Of a stretch of 64,000 nt of DNA, positions 53,689 to 64,000 are shown piece by piece (position 1 is the first letter of the stretch; the number at the start of each line of letters is the position of its first letter). The translations under genes and the position numbers were made by a program. This DNA comes from Roseburia sp. (lineage in GTDB: Bacteria > Bacillota > Clostridia > Lachnospirales > Lachnospiraceae): contig JAGBEG010000007.1 of NCBI GenBank assembly GCA_017937095.1, forward strand, positions 1 to 64,000. The letters run 5' to 3'. The notes below the pieces were generated by a model. It was not told the DNA's origin, did not search any database, and saw only the letters and a list, made by a program, of their open reading frames with translations.

Positions 53689-53874
53689 AGTCAGGTTGAA
53701 ACAAGAACAAATTATTGTTAATTATTCGGAATAACAGTAGCATTATACCTAAAAATGAAGTATACTAGTCACGTAGTAAATGCTGTGACGGTTTTCCTGT
53801 TTGACGTATGACAGGTTACCTTCTGTATTACAGATATGACGATAAAAGAAACGGTATATAAGGAGATTGGGATT

Positions 53875-55452
53875 ATGAAAAAGAAAAGCGTATTGGTATT
53901 ATTGGCAATGACAGCAGCTTTGGGTATGAGCGCCTGTGGAACAAAGAAGCTGGAGCTTATCACGAATCAGATTGAGGTGGAACTTGGCAGCGAACCGGAT
54001 GCGGCAGTGACAAGCTATGTGGCGGATGCGGATGTAGCATCTGAGGCAACGATTGATTTTTCGGCAGTGGATATCACAAGGATTGGTACATACAGTGCAA
54101 CGGTGACGTACAAGGATCAGACGGCAGGCCTTGATGTCGTTGTTGTAGATACGACTGCACCGGAGGTAACGCTTGCGGATAAAATTGTTGTGGCGGCGGG
54201 CGAGCCGCTATATGTGAAGGATGTCATTACAGGAATCACAGAACTTGGCGGAGAAGTGGAAGTGACATTTTCCGAGCCGGAGACAGGCACAGATGCGGCA
54301 GAAGCAGCACAGACCGACGGCGGGCAAAGCGGGGAAACAGAGCTGACAGAGAGCTCTGAGGCAGCAGGTGCATTCGGGCAGGAAGGCGAAGCGGCGGAGA
54401 CAGAGGATGCGGCAGAGACAGAGGATGCGGCAGAAGCAACCGAATCAGGGGAAGAGCCTAAAGCAGAGGAAGAGACCACAACAGAGGAAGAGGCAGAAAG
54501 TGCCGGGGATTCCACAGGATCCACCGAGACAGCAGAGCCGGAGGCGGAATTTGTGATCGGCGATGTCATCTGCAGCAATGCATATGTGATCTACCCGGAG
54601 ACAGGCGAATATGACAATACGCTTACCGTAACGGATGCGTCCGGCAACAGCACGGATGTGATAGTACATATTGTGGTCGGGGACGCGCCGGAGCTTTCCG
54701 GTATCGAAGACATTACCGTGACAGTCGGTACTGAGGCAGATGAGATTGATTACCTTGACGGCGTGACGGCGGCGGACAGCAATGGGAATGATATCACGGC
54801 GAATATTGTATGTGATTCTGCGGCAGTTGACCCTGAGGCGGCGGGCGAGTATGAGATCACTTATACCGTAACGGATGAGAATGGTTTTACCGCAACGAAG
54901 AAGGCAACGGTCACGGTCGAGGAGAAGAGCGGGAAGAAGTCCGACGGCAAGAAGAGCAATTCCGGCAAGACGGATGCTAAGACGGACGCTTCCAGGAAGG
55001 GCAACAGCAGTTCTTCGGGAAACAGCAATGCGGCTTCTGCCGGAACGTCTGGAAATAGTAATACGGTCAATGCGTCTGCTAACAGCGGTAATAACAGCAG
55101 CGGTGGAAGCAGTAATAACGATAATGGTAGTAACAGTAATCAGACATCCGGTGATAATGGAAACAGCGGAAATAACGGTAACAGTGGAGGCAGTAATCAG
55201 GCATCCGGCGGTAGCAGTGTATCCAGTGATTCCGGCAACTCCGGTAATTCTGGTAACACGAGTACACCGGGCACGGACACAGGAAGTACGACAACACCAA
55301 GCACGCCAAGTACGGATGCAGGAAATGGTTCAGGTGGGGAAATGGCGGTGCCGGATGATTTTGTAGATGAGTTTGGGGGAATGGATACTGGTTCTGGACC
55401 AAGAGATGATGAGTTAGGTGGAACAGGTTGGACCGGTGACGGATGGGATTAA
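53875..55452 (+). CDS. Lipoprotein with bacterial Ig-like domains and low-complexity stalk
   Basis: A 525-residue surface lipoprotein. The signal peptide ends in the lipobox MSAC (Cys about 21). It contains bacterial Ig-like (DUF5011/HYR-type) domains (DTTAPEVTLAD onward, and GDAPELSGIEDITVTVG onward), separated by an acidic Glu/Thr/Ala-rich run (about 150-230), then a C-terminal Ser/Asn/Gly-rich stalk (about 360-500). The DNA repeats in the stalk could vary in length by slippage. It is coupled in position with the next gene and probably anchors or displays the pilus fibre. Confidence 0.8.
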   Translation: MKKKSVLVLLAMTAALGMSACGTKKLELITNQIEVELGSEPDAAVTSYVADADVASEATIDFSAVDITRIGTYSATVTYKDQTAGLDVVVVDTTAPEVTLADKIVVAAGEPLYVKDVITGITELGGEVEVTFSEPETGTDAAEAAQTDGGQSGETELTESSEAAGAFGQEGEAAETEDAAETEDAAEATESGEEPKAEEETTTEEEAESAGDSTGSTETAEPEAEFVIGDVICSNAYVIYPETGEYDNTLTVTDASGNSTDVIVHIVVGDAPELSGIEDITVTVGTEADEIDYLDGVTAADSNGNDITANIVCDSAAVDPEAAGEYEITYTVTDENGFTATKKATVTVEEKSGKKSDGKKSNSGKTDAKTDASRKGNSSSSGNSNAASAGTSGNSNTVNASANSGNNSSGGSSNNDNGSNSNQTSGDNGNSGNNGNSGGSNQASGGSSVSSDSGNSGNSGNTSTPGTDTGSTTTPSTPSTDAGNGSGGEMAVPDDFVDEFGGMDTGSGPRDDELGGTGWTGDGWD

Positions 55453-55466
55453 GTGAGAGGATATGA

Positions 55467-58400
55467 ATGATTAGAAAAAAGAAATTAATTTTATATCGAC
55501 TTACAGTTATGATGCTGATTTTACTAAGTGTATTTCTTGTGGCATTTTCGGGAAGGGTAAATGCGATGACTACAGGACAGGAACGGTCATTTTCTTTGCT
55601 GGATTCCGTTGTTGGACGTTATAATCTGAATTATACAGGTAATACAAATGCATTTTCAAAAGCTATGGCAGGAATTAGACATGTTCATGCAGATGTTCCA
55701 AATTGGGGAAACAGTTCCTCGGCGACACTCACAAGGACAAATGGTGCAAGCAACATCAAGTATGCATTTTTAGTTTGGGAGGTTTTTGAGGGTGCAAGTA
55801 ACCCTACTGCTCCAGTAGTCTTTATTACCCCGAGGGGGCGAGGCTATATTGATGCTGATTATGCAATCAATGACTGGCGTTCTGCAACAGATGGCACTTG
55901 GGCATATTCAACCATGTATTGTATGGCGGCAGATGTGACTGACATTGTACAGGATGCGGGATGGGGAACATATTCGGTCTGCAACATTCCATATCAGGGA
56001 TCGTTAGGAGGGGAATCATCTGCATCGTGGCAGTTGGTGGTAGTTGAGGAAGGAGATTCTTTCCCTGTTCGTGTAGTAAGTTTGACGATGGGAGCTAATT
56101 TTAAAATGGGTACCATTCCGTCCAGTACAGGAGGGGGAAATTATACCACAGGGGTTTCTCTTAACAATGGTCTGAAATCAAAATCCTCCGGCATAGCCAC
56201 AGGTCAGATTATCTTTGGCGCATCCAATGCTGATGTAGAACGGCGCATGCCGATGACATCTTACATGACGACTTATAACGGAGGAAATGCATTGCGTACT
56301 GTATCAGCCAATACGACATATCAGGCGGCGTTGTATCGTAATGGTGCAGTCGCAAACGACAGGGATTACCTCAACGGAGGTTGCATCCGTGTGGATTTGT
56401 CGGATATCAGCGACATCGGGAATAATGCGGACAGTTTGCGTCTGGAAGTACAGCAGGATTCATGGACGACATTTTTCATGCTGGGATATTCCATGGATAT
56501 TGCATTTCCGGATTTTGTGTCCTACCAGACCACGACAGTGAACAGTTCGACGAGTGTTACGGTAAGCGGGAAGATCACAAACACGTCCCCACAGGAGAAT
56601 ACGGGTATTTATGACGGCAACCTCACGATAGACCTTGACAGTGGTCTTGTAACAGATTTGAGCAGATGTAACGTCATCGTGAATGGAGTGCCTGCTGCGG
56701 CAGCAAAGCAGCTTAATCTTATCGACAGAGATGAGAACGGAAATCTCATAGAGCCACATTATCAGATAAAATTCTACGGTGGTAGTATCGCTAATTTCAT
56801 GCGTGGCAATACAATCGAATACTCTATTGATTGCTCCGTGAATGGTTCGGGGAAAACACGGTTTGACAATAAAGATACATTTAACGGATTGCTCCGGGCG
56901 GATGGTGCAGATACGCGGTACTGGATTGACAATGCATGTACATCATCTTCCTATGCCCTGGCGAAATATAAGGTGGCGCTCAATGCAGGAAACGGAATAA
57001 AGGATGTTTCCGGGGGCGGAGAATATACCTACGGTCAGAAGGTGACAATTGATGCGGAGCTGCTTCAGGGATATCACTGGAAGGAGTGGACAGGCAGTTA
57101 TTATACCATGATTCAGAAATATACCTTCGATATGTCGGCGCAGAATATTACACTGACAGCCAATGGTGAAGCAAATGAGTATACCATCCATTTCGACCCG
57201 AACGACGGAACAGAAGTGACGCCAATACCGGATATGAAGGTTCGCTACGATGAAGAAATCAGCCTGCCGGATGCAGCGAACACATACATTAAGTATACGC
57301 TTGATGGTGTGAACGTAACACAGAACATCCTGGATGGTACGATTGTTCTGGATGAAAACGGAGTAGTCATGATGATGCTTGATGAAGAGACAGGGGCGAT
57401 GATGACCCCGGACGGCGCGACTGTCAGCGCGGATGGTATCATGACGAAGACGAATGAAGATGGCAGTACGACCGTGACTTATCCGGATGGGAACGTAGTA
57501 ACGGTCAGCCCGGAGGGAGTCAGGACAGAAATCAGGGCAGATGGAAGTAGGAAAGTCAGCTATCCGGATGGAAATGTGGTATCTATAAACCCAGATGGAA
57601 CTACCGTGCCGTCTGATGGTGCAGCACCGGGAACAACTGGGGAAACCGGAGCAGATGAATCGCCAGACGGTGCAGCACCGGGAACAACTGGCGCAACCGG
57701 AACAGCCGGAGATTGTACAGAAAGTACTAAGGCAACAGAGAGCACAGAAGCGATGGAAGGCACAGAAACGACAGAGGGCACAGAAGCAACAAAGAGCACA
57801 GAAGGCACAGAAACCGTAAAGGATACGGAAAAGACCGCATCCGTGGAGCGCAACGCGGTAAGCAGAGTGACAACGGCAGCCGATGGAGCAGACAATGGCA
57901 CAGATACCGGGACAAATGCTACCGATTTGACAGCGGCACAGGCAGATTTGGCGGACGATCCGGATGCCGACCCGCAGCCGGATAGGAAAGCTTATGCATC
58001 CGTGTTCATGGGCTGGTCGCTGGAAGAGGAAAAGGACACTTTTGTTCCGCAGTGGAAAGCAGGCGAGTCATTGAAGGTTTCTGATCTGGTGGAGCTTGCC
58101 GGTATGACCGATACGAACGGTGCAACAATAACTTTGTATGCCGTATGGGACGACTGCCCCTGGATTGCGGCGGACAATCTTTATTACACACTCACGCAGG
58201 CACAGAGCGGCTTTATCACGCAGGATGAGATATTGAGCCACGCGACGGCGTATGACCGTGAGGATGGCAGTCCGGTTGCACCGGGGGTGCATGAAGACGG
58301 AACGTCCTTTACGATACCGGATTATCTTCCGACCGATTTCACACAATTCGAACACGAGGGGAGCATTACGGAGAATTTAACGGTTATTGACAGTGTCGGA

Positions 58401-58748
58401 AATACTTACCGGAAACAGATTACGGTCTATGTTGTTGATACCGCGGCAGTGGCAGCAGAACCGAAGGGGACGACCCGTTTTATAGATGAGCATTATGCGC
58501 GTCAGCCGTATGAGAACGGCGGGCTGGAAGAGAACAGTCTGTGGAAAACAGATTCGGGATATGCGGCTGCATTGCAGACTGCATTTGAGAATTTAAGGAA
58601 TCAGACACCAATGGAAGCTTATACCTTCTCGCACGAAACCATTCTGGAGATGAAGCAATTCATCGATGCGTGCGGGACCAGCGATATGCAGAGTGAAGCG
58701 GTATTGCGGCAATTCTATCATCGGTTCTGTGAGGCAAACCGGGTGTAG
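55467..58748 (+). CDS. Large surface adhesin with low-complexity insertion in InlB/Flg_new repeat
   Basis: A 1093-residue secreted protein with signal peptide (about 1-32, ending RVNA). The first 500 residues form an unrecognised beta-rich head. From about 505 there are InlB B-repeat-like segments (YKVALNAGNG onward, and YTIHFDPNDGTEVTPIPDM). A 200-residue Gly/Thr/Glu-rich insertion (about 630-835, including a doubled DGAAPGTTG) splits the second repeat, which resumes as FMGWSLEEEKDTFVPQWKAG and ends TLYAVW. There is no LPXTG sorting motif. It is the best candidate for a tip adhesin of the pilus locus. Confidence 0.8.
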   Translation: MIRKKKLILYRLTVMMLILLSVFLVAFSGRVNAMTTGQERSFSLLDSVVGRYNLNYTGNTNAFSKAMAGIRHVHADVPNWGNSSSATLTRTNGASNIKYAFLVWEVFEGASNPTAPVVFITPRGRGYIDADYAINDWRSATDGTWAYSTMYCMAADVTDIVQDAGWGTYSVCNIPYQGSLGGESSASWQLVVVEEGDSFPVRVVSLTMGANFKMGTIPSSTGGGNYTTGVSLNNGLKSKSSGIATGQIIFGASNADVERRMPMTSYMTTYNGGNALRTVSANTTYQAALYRNGAVANDRDYLNGGCIRVDLSDISDIGNNADSLRLEVQQDSWTTFFMLGYSMDIAFPDFVSYQTTTVNSSTSVTVSGKITNTSPQENTGIYDGNLTIDLDSGLVTDLSRCNVIVNGVPAAAAKQLNLIDRDENGNLIEPHYQIKFYGGSIANFMRGNTIEYSIDCSVNGSGKTRFDNKDTFNGLLRADGADTRYWIDNACTSSSYALAKYKVALNAGNGIKDVSGGGEYTYGQKVTIDAELLQGYHWKEWTGSYYTMIQKYTFDMSAQNITLTANGEANEYTIHFDPNDGTEVTPIPDMKVRYDEEISLPDAANTYIKYTLDGVNVTQNILDGTIVLDENGVVMMMLDEETGAMMTPDGATVSADGIMTKTNEDGSTTVTYPDGNVVTVSPEGVRTEIRADGSRKVSYPDGNVVSINPDGTTVPSDGAAPGTTGETGADESPDGAAPGTTGATGTAGDCTESTKATESTEAMEGTETTEGTEATKSTEGTETVKDTEKTASVERNAVSRVTTAADGADNGTDTGTNATDLTAAQADLADDPDADPQPDRKAYASVFMGWSLEEEKDTFVPQWKAGESLKVSDLVELAGMTDTNGATITLYAVWDDCPWIAADNLYYTLTQAQSGFITQDEILSHATAYDREDGSPVAPGVHEDGTSFTIPDYLPTDFTQFEHEGSITENLTVIDSVGNTYRKQITVYVVDTAAVAAEPKGTTRFIDEHYARQPYENGGLEENSLWKTDSGYAAALQTAFENLRNQTPMEAYTFSHETILEMKQFIDACGTSDMQSEAVLRQFYHRFCEANRV

Positions 58749-58759
58749 AAATAAAATAA

Positions 58760-58801
58760 GCGTGCAGTCTGACGGGCTTTGACGCCTGTCAGGCTGCACG
58801 C
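58760..58801. terminator. Bidirectional terminator
   Basis: An 18-bp stem (58760-58777 with 58784-58801, two G-U pairs) lies between the convergent stops at 58748 and 58807. Confidence 0.85.
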
Positions 58802-58806
58802 AGCAA

Positions 58807-60093
58807 TTAGTCGTCTGCGCTCTCCTCATCACTGGCAGGCGCTTCCGGCTTCTTGATATAAATTTTCTCAATACGGTTCTTGTCCATCTGTTCGACACGG
58901 AGCAGAACATCGTCATCTGTAATGATAATCTCATTTTTCTCGGGAAGGTGATCCAGCAGACCGATCAAATAGCCCCCGATGGTATCATAATCCTCAGAAG
59001 TGAAGCTAAGTCCGATTTCTTCACACAGATCTTCCAGATTGGTAGAGCCGAGTACCATGTACTCCCGGTCATTTAACTGGACAATCGGATCTTCCTCGTC
59101 GGTATCATATTCGTCACGAATCTCACCGACGATTTCTTCGAGCAGATCTTCTAATGTAATGAGTCCGGCGGTTGCGCCATACTCATCCAATACCACAGCA
59201 AGAGAGATGGAAGATTTGCGCATTTCCATAAAAAGCTCCGCAGTATTTTTGTGTTCATAGGTAAAATACGGTTCGCGCATTACGGAGCGGACGGAAAAGT
59301 GCTCTTTGTCTTTATAGAGCAGTAAATCCTTCATATTCAAAATACCGACTACGTTGTCGGTGGTGTCTTCGTAAACCGGAAGACGTGTGAACTTGTCCTC
59401 CTGAAAAATCTGGATAAGCTCATCGTAGGAACTGTCAATCTGGGCAAACGTCATATCGATACGGGGAACCATGACTTCCTTCGCCTGCGCATCGCCGAAA
59501 TCAAAGAGATTGTTGATCATCGTATGTTCTTCGGATTCGATGACGCCGGATTCCTTGCTAACGTCTACGATGGTGCGGAGCTCTTCCTCCGTCATCTGCT
59601 GTGCTCCGGCGTTCGGATCGACACGCAACAGCATCAAAAAGCCCATCGAGAGCTTATTGATGATGAAAATCACCGGAGTCAGTATCTTCATCAGAAATGC
59701 AATGACACCGGAATAAGCAAGCGATATCTTCTCCGAATGAATCGTGGCAAGCGTTTTCGGTGAAATTTCCCCGAAAATCAAAATCAGAAACGTCAGGATA
59801 CCCGTAGCAATTCCAGCACCTACACTGCCCCAAAGCTTGATGGCAAGGGAGGTCGCGATAGAAGATGCAGACAGGTTGACGATATTGTTCCCGATCAGAA
59901 TTGCGGAAAGCATCTTGCCGGAATCGTCTGTGATGCGAAGTACGGTAGCGGCACGCTTGTCGCCGTCCTCCGCAAGCGTACGCATACGAATGCGGTTGGA
60001 GGTCGTCAAAGCAGTCTCTGCTGAAGAAAAGAATGCAGATAACAAGAGTAAGATAATTAAAAATACAATTTGAAATATGGCGCCTGAGTCCAA
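58807..60093 (-). CDS. CNNM/CorC-family hemolysin-like protein
   Basis: A 428-residue membrane protein with an N-terminal DUF21 (CNNM) domain of four helices, a pair of CBS domains (about 205-330, FTRLPVYEDTTDNVVGIL, VLDEYGATAGLITLEDLLEE) and a C-terminal CorC/HlyC domain (about 340-415). Family members take part in Mg or Co efflux or transport control. It appears to start at TTG (60093) seven bases after GAGGTGA. The name hemolysin is historical; a cytolytic role is unlikely. Confidence 0.9.
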   Translation of the reverse strand: MDSGAIFQIVFLIILLLLSAFFSSAETALTTSNRIRMRTLAEDGDKRAATVLRITDDSGKMLSAILIGNNIVNLSASSIATSLAIKLWGSVGAGIATGILTFLILIFGEISPKTLATIHSEKISLAYSGVIAFLMKILTPVIFIINKLSMGFLMLLRVDPNAGAQQMTEEELRTIVDVSKESGVIESEEHTMINNLFDFGDAQAKEVMVPRIDMTFAQIDSSYDELIQIFQEDKFTRLPVYEDTTDNVVGILNMKDLLLYKDKEHFSVRSVMREPYFTYEHKNTAELFMEMRKSSISLAVVLDEYGATAGLITLEDLLEEIVGEIRDEYDTDEEDPIVQLNDREYMVLGSTNLEDLCEEIGLSFTSEDYDTIGGYLIGLLDHLPEKNEIIITDDDVLLRVEQMDKNRIEKIYIKKPEAPASDEESADD

Positions 60094-60123
60094 AAAAGTT
60101 CACCTCAACTAATTATTAATAGT

Positions 60124-60151
60124 ATTCCGGCACCAAAAGCAGTGCCGGAAT
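60124..60151. terminator. Hairpin after guaB
   Basis: ATTCCGGCAC pairs perfectly with GTGCCGGAAT. The minus-strand T-run is weak (ACTATTAATAATT), so it is a probable but not sure terminator for guaB. Confidence 0.6.
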
Positions 60152-60192
60152 GAAAAATGTGTAATATGGTGTTCATTATATAAAGAAAATGT

Positions 60193-61668
<1,476 letters not shown>

Positions 61669-61702
61669 TTATTAAAATGTGTTAAAAGATATTAGTTTCT
61701 GT

Positions 61703-61731
61703 ATAATAGCAAAAAAAAATGGCTGTGTCAA
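61703..61731 (-). promoter_or_regulatory. Promoter of guaB
   Basis: On the minus strand: TTGACA (61731-61726), exact 17-bp spacer, TATTAT (61708-61703), 56 bases before the start codon. Confidence 0.85.
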
Positions 61732-61816
61732 TGTCGTATAAGTGTCGATTTATAAAAAATAAAGACTCATTAGAATATCTAATAAAACAAACGAAAAAAC
61801 CTTATAGAAAAGGTTA

Positions 61817-61845
61817 TTCACAAACGCGGGGATGTGTGTTATGAT
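61817..61845 (+). promoter_or_regulatory. Promoter of the hisA-type gene
   Basis: TTCACA (61817-61822), 17-bp spacer, TATGAT (61840-61845). Confidence 0.6.
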
Positions 61846-61909
61846 GGCAATAGGCGACGGGGCCACGGTATAGGGGAACGTTGTCTATTTTTATATCTGG
61901 GAGGCGGCA

Positions 61910-62722
61910 ATGGAATTTCGTCCATGCATAGACATCCACAACGGAAAAGTAAAACAAATTGTCGGCGCAAGCCTTAAGGATGTCGGAAATCAGGCGGTAG
62001 AGAATTATGTGTCGGAGCAGGACGCGGCATATTTTGCATATCTGTATAAGGATGCGGGAATTTCCGGCGGGCATATTATACTGCTGAATGCAAAGGACAG
62101 CGAATATTACGGGGCGACGAAGGAGCAGGCGAAGCAGGCGCTTGCGGCATATCCTGGAGGTCTTCAGGTCGGCGGCGGGATTACGGCGGAGAACGCGGCG
62201 GAATTTCTGGATGCCGGAGCGAGCCATGTGATCGTGACCTCTTATGTGTTTCGGGAGGGCAGGATTGATTACGAGCGTCTGAACAGACTGCGCGATACAG
62301 TCGGAAAAGAGCGGCTCGTACTCGATTTAAGCTGCAGAAGACGTGACGACGCCTATTATATTGTGACAGACCGCTGGCAGAGATTTACAGACGAAGTGGT
62401 CACGGAGGAGCTGCTGGAGGAGCTTGCCGGCTTTAGTGATGAGTTTTTAATCCATGCGGTTGACGTGGAGGGAAAGGCTGGCGGAATCGAGCGGGAACTG
62501 GCGGCAATGCTTGGCGCGTGGGGAAAGCTTCCCATTACTTATGCGGGAGGCGTCGGCAGTTTTGAAGATTTGCGGCAGCTTAAGGAGCTTGGAAGAGACC
62601 GGCTTAACGTGACGGTCGGCAGTGCGCTGGATCTATTCGGAGGCACAATGCCGTTGGCAGAGGTGTTGGAATACTGTAGAACATCGAAACAGCAGGCACG
62701 CAGGCGAGCACACGACGAATGA
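61910..62722 (+). CDS. hisA: Phosphoribosylformimino-AICAR-P isomerase, eukaryotic type
   Basis: Catalyses the HisA step of histidine synthesis, opening ProFAR to PRFAR. The 270-residue TIM barrel resembles the fungal/plant His6-BBMII form rather than usual bacterial HisA: MEFRPCIDIHNGKVKQIVG at the start, QVGGGITAENA, VTSYVFREGRID, LDLSCRRRDDAYYIVTD and ITYAGGVGSFEDL. It is not within a his operon here; the only other candidate his gene is the PHP phosphatase at 17 kb. GGGAGGCGGCA precedes the ATG. Confidence 0.85.
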   Translation: MEFRPCIDIHNGKVKQIVGASLKDVGNQAVENYVSEQDAAYFAYLYKDAGISGGHIILLNAKDSEYYGATKEQAKQALAAYPGGLQVGGGITAENAAEFLDAGASHVIVTSYVFREGRIDYERLNRLRDTVGKERLVLDLSCRRRDDAYYIVTDRWQRFTDEVVTEELLEELAGFSDEFLIHAVDVEGKAGGIERELAAMLGAWGKLPITYAGGVGSFEDLRQLKELGRDRLNVTVGSALDLFGGTMPLAEVLEYCRTSKQQARRRAHDE

Positions 62723-62791
62723 AGCGGACGCCTGCGTTTGCGGCGCGATAAATATTCCCGGATGACGGGACGGACAGATGGAGGTTATGAC

Positions 62792-64000
62792 ATGAGCAAA
62801 TACACAAAACAGGATATTATCCGGATGGTGGATGAGGAGGATGTAGAGTTCATCCGGCTTCAGTTTACGGATATGTTCGGCACATTAAAAAACGTTGCGA
62901 TCACATCGAGCCAGCTTGAGAAGGCATTGAACAATGAATGTATGTTTGACGGCTCTTCCATAGAGGGATTCGTACGGATTGAGGAGTCCGATATGTATCT
63001 GTACCCTGATCTGGATACCTTTGTGATTTTTCCTTGGCGTCCACAGCAGGGAAAGGTCGCAAGAATCATCTGCGATATCTATACTTCTGAGAAGAAGCCG
63101 TTTGAGGGCGATCCGCGCTACATATTAAAGAAAGCCATCGCGGATGCGGAGTCGTTAGGCTATCGCTTTGACGTAGGACCGGAATGTGAGTTCTTCCTTT
63201 TTAATCAGGATGAGGACGGACAGCCGACAACGATCAGCACGGAGCGCGCAGGATATTTTGATCTGGGTCCGGTCGATCTTGGTGAGAACGCAAGGAGAGA
63301 CATGGTGCTGACACTGGAGGACATGGGCTACGAGATCGAGGCGTCGCATCATGAGGTCGCGCCTGCGCAGCACGAGATCGATTTCCGCTATGACGAGGCG
63401 CTTAAGACGGCGGACAATATCATGACCTTTAAGCTTGCGGTCAAGACGATCGCGAAGCGTCACGGACTTTTTGCAAGCTTTATGCCAAAGCCGAAATACG
63501 GGGTCAACGGTTCCGGTATGCATGTGAATATGTCGCTTTCCAAGGACAGCAGAAATATTTTCGATGATCCGGATGGAGAGCACGGGTTAAGCAGGGAGGC
63601 GTACTGGTTTATCGGAGGAATTATCCGTCATATGAAGGCGATGGCTGTTATTACGAACCCGCTCGTGAACTCCTATAAGCGTCTGGTGCCGGGTTATGAG
63701 GCGCCTATCTACATCGCATGGTCGATGACGAACCGCAGTCCGCTCATCCGCATTCCGGTGTCGCGAGGGAGCAGGACGAGAGTGGAGCTGCGCTGCCCGG
63801 ATTCGGCGGCAAATCCATATCTGACGCTTGCGGTGTGCCTTGAGGCGGGACTTGACGGTATCCGCAATCAGATTGAACCTCCGGCTGCCGTGGTGGAAAA
63901 TGTCTTTGAGATGCGCCGTTCACAGAAGCATGAACTGGGAATCGAATCGCTTCCGGCAGATCTGGGCGAAGCGTTAGAGGAGTTCGAAAAGGACGAATAT
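62792..64000 (+). CDS. glnA: Glutamine synthetase, type I (3' end cut)
   Basis: Makes glutamine from glutamate, ammonia and ATP. The visible 403 residues have the type I features: [11 protein letters not shown], the Asp-50-like loop [13 protein letters not shown], the metal/glutamate site PECEFF, the ATP loop [11 protein letters not shown], the [17 protein letters not shown] segment and the RIPV then [14 protein letters not shown] part. It appears to be the shorter GSI-alpha form, since no adenylylation-type C-terminal extension can be judged. About 40 residues are missing beyond the window. GGAGG is seven bases before the ATG. Confidence 0.95.
   Translation, partial: MSKYTKQDIIRMVDEEDVEFIRLQFTDMFGTLKNVAITSSQLEKALNNECMFDGSSIEGFVRIEESDMYLYPDLDTFVIFPWRPQQGKVARIICDIYTSEKKPFEGDPRYILKKAIADAESLGYRFDVGPECEFFLFNQDEDGQPTTISTERAGYFDLGPVDLGENARRDMVLTLEDMGYEIEASHHEVAPAQHEIDFRYDEALKTADNIMTFKLAVKTIAKRHGLFASFMPKPKYGVNGSGMHVNMSLSKDSRNIFDDPDGEHGLSREAYWFIGGIIRHMKAMAVITNPLVNSYKRLVPGYEAPIYIAWSMTNRSPLIRIPVSRGSRTRVELRCPDSAANPYLTLAVCLEAGLDGIRNQIEPPAAVVENVFEMRRSQKHELGIESLPADLGEALEEFEKDEY

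Noticed and set aside
53769-53835. Internal promoter before the Ig-like lipoprotein gene (TTGACG near 53802)
   Set aside because: The matching -10 is poor (TGTATT); a separate promoter is possible but not supported.
58807-60093. Hemolysin function
   Set aside because: The family name is historical; domain content (DUF21, CBS pair, CorC_HlyC) fits ion-transport control.

Overview
The window reads as a chromosomal segment of a low-to-mid GC Gram-positive Clostridia, most likely a Lachnospiraceae gut anaerobe. The grounds are the SpoVB-type flippase, the single-chain PurL, the clostridial gap-pgk-tpiA cluster, the HPr-like protein without the phospho-histidine, the P-II protein, a secretin-free Tad-like pilus locus, and frequent AGGAGG ribosome sites with some GTG/TTG starts. 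I cannot name a genus from sequence alone. No rRNA, tRNA, CRISPR array, transposase or prophage gene was found.

Layout. 1-180 holds one copy of a 78-bp dispersed repeat. 180-3291: SpoVB-type flippase, cysteine desulfurase and HPr-like protein. 3447-11059: an XPD/DinG helicase fused to a nuclease-like domain, a LysR regulator, and purL. 11142-18782: membrane proteins, a MATE exporter, an SDR, an ECF sigma/anti-sigma pair and a PHP phosphatase. 19165-22517: gap-pgk-tpiA with structured intergenic spacers. 22614-25303: a second copy of the 78-bp repeat, a TetR/hydrolase cassette with a palindromic operator, a clpP 3' remnant and an XRE-Uma2 protein. 25581-32110: the complete F1Fo ATP synthase operon, atpBEFHAGDC. 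32231-35337: a CapA-like lipoprotein and gpmI. 35425-35621: a likely small RNA on the minus strand with its own promoter and terminator. 35902-39757: purC-purF-purB. 39980-46045: a probable amine or amino-alcohol catabolic operon (SDR, AraC-type regulator, class III PLP enzyme, kinase, permease, P-II). 46195-48171: YbjQ, a membrane-anchored MerR regulator and DegV. 48466-58748: a Tad-like pilus operon with very small pilin-like proteins and two large surface proteins. 58807-64000: a CNNM/CorC protein, guaB, a eukaryotic-type hisA and glnA (cut by the window end).

Functional links. Purine synthesis is spread over purL, purC-purF-purB and guaB. Lower glycolysis is covered by gap, pgk, tpiA and gpmI. 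Nitrogen handling appears in P-II, glnA and the amine cluster. The parts least explained by known families are the minus-strand small RNA at about 35.5 kb, the micro-pilin Tad-like locus, the amine/kinase/PLP-enzyme operon and the dispersed 78-bp repeat.
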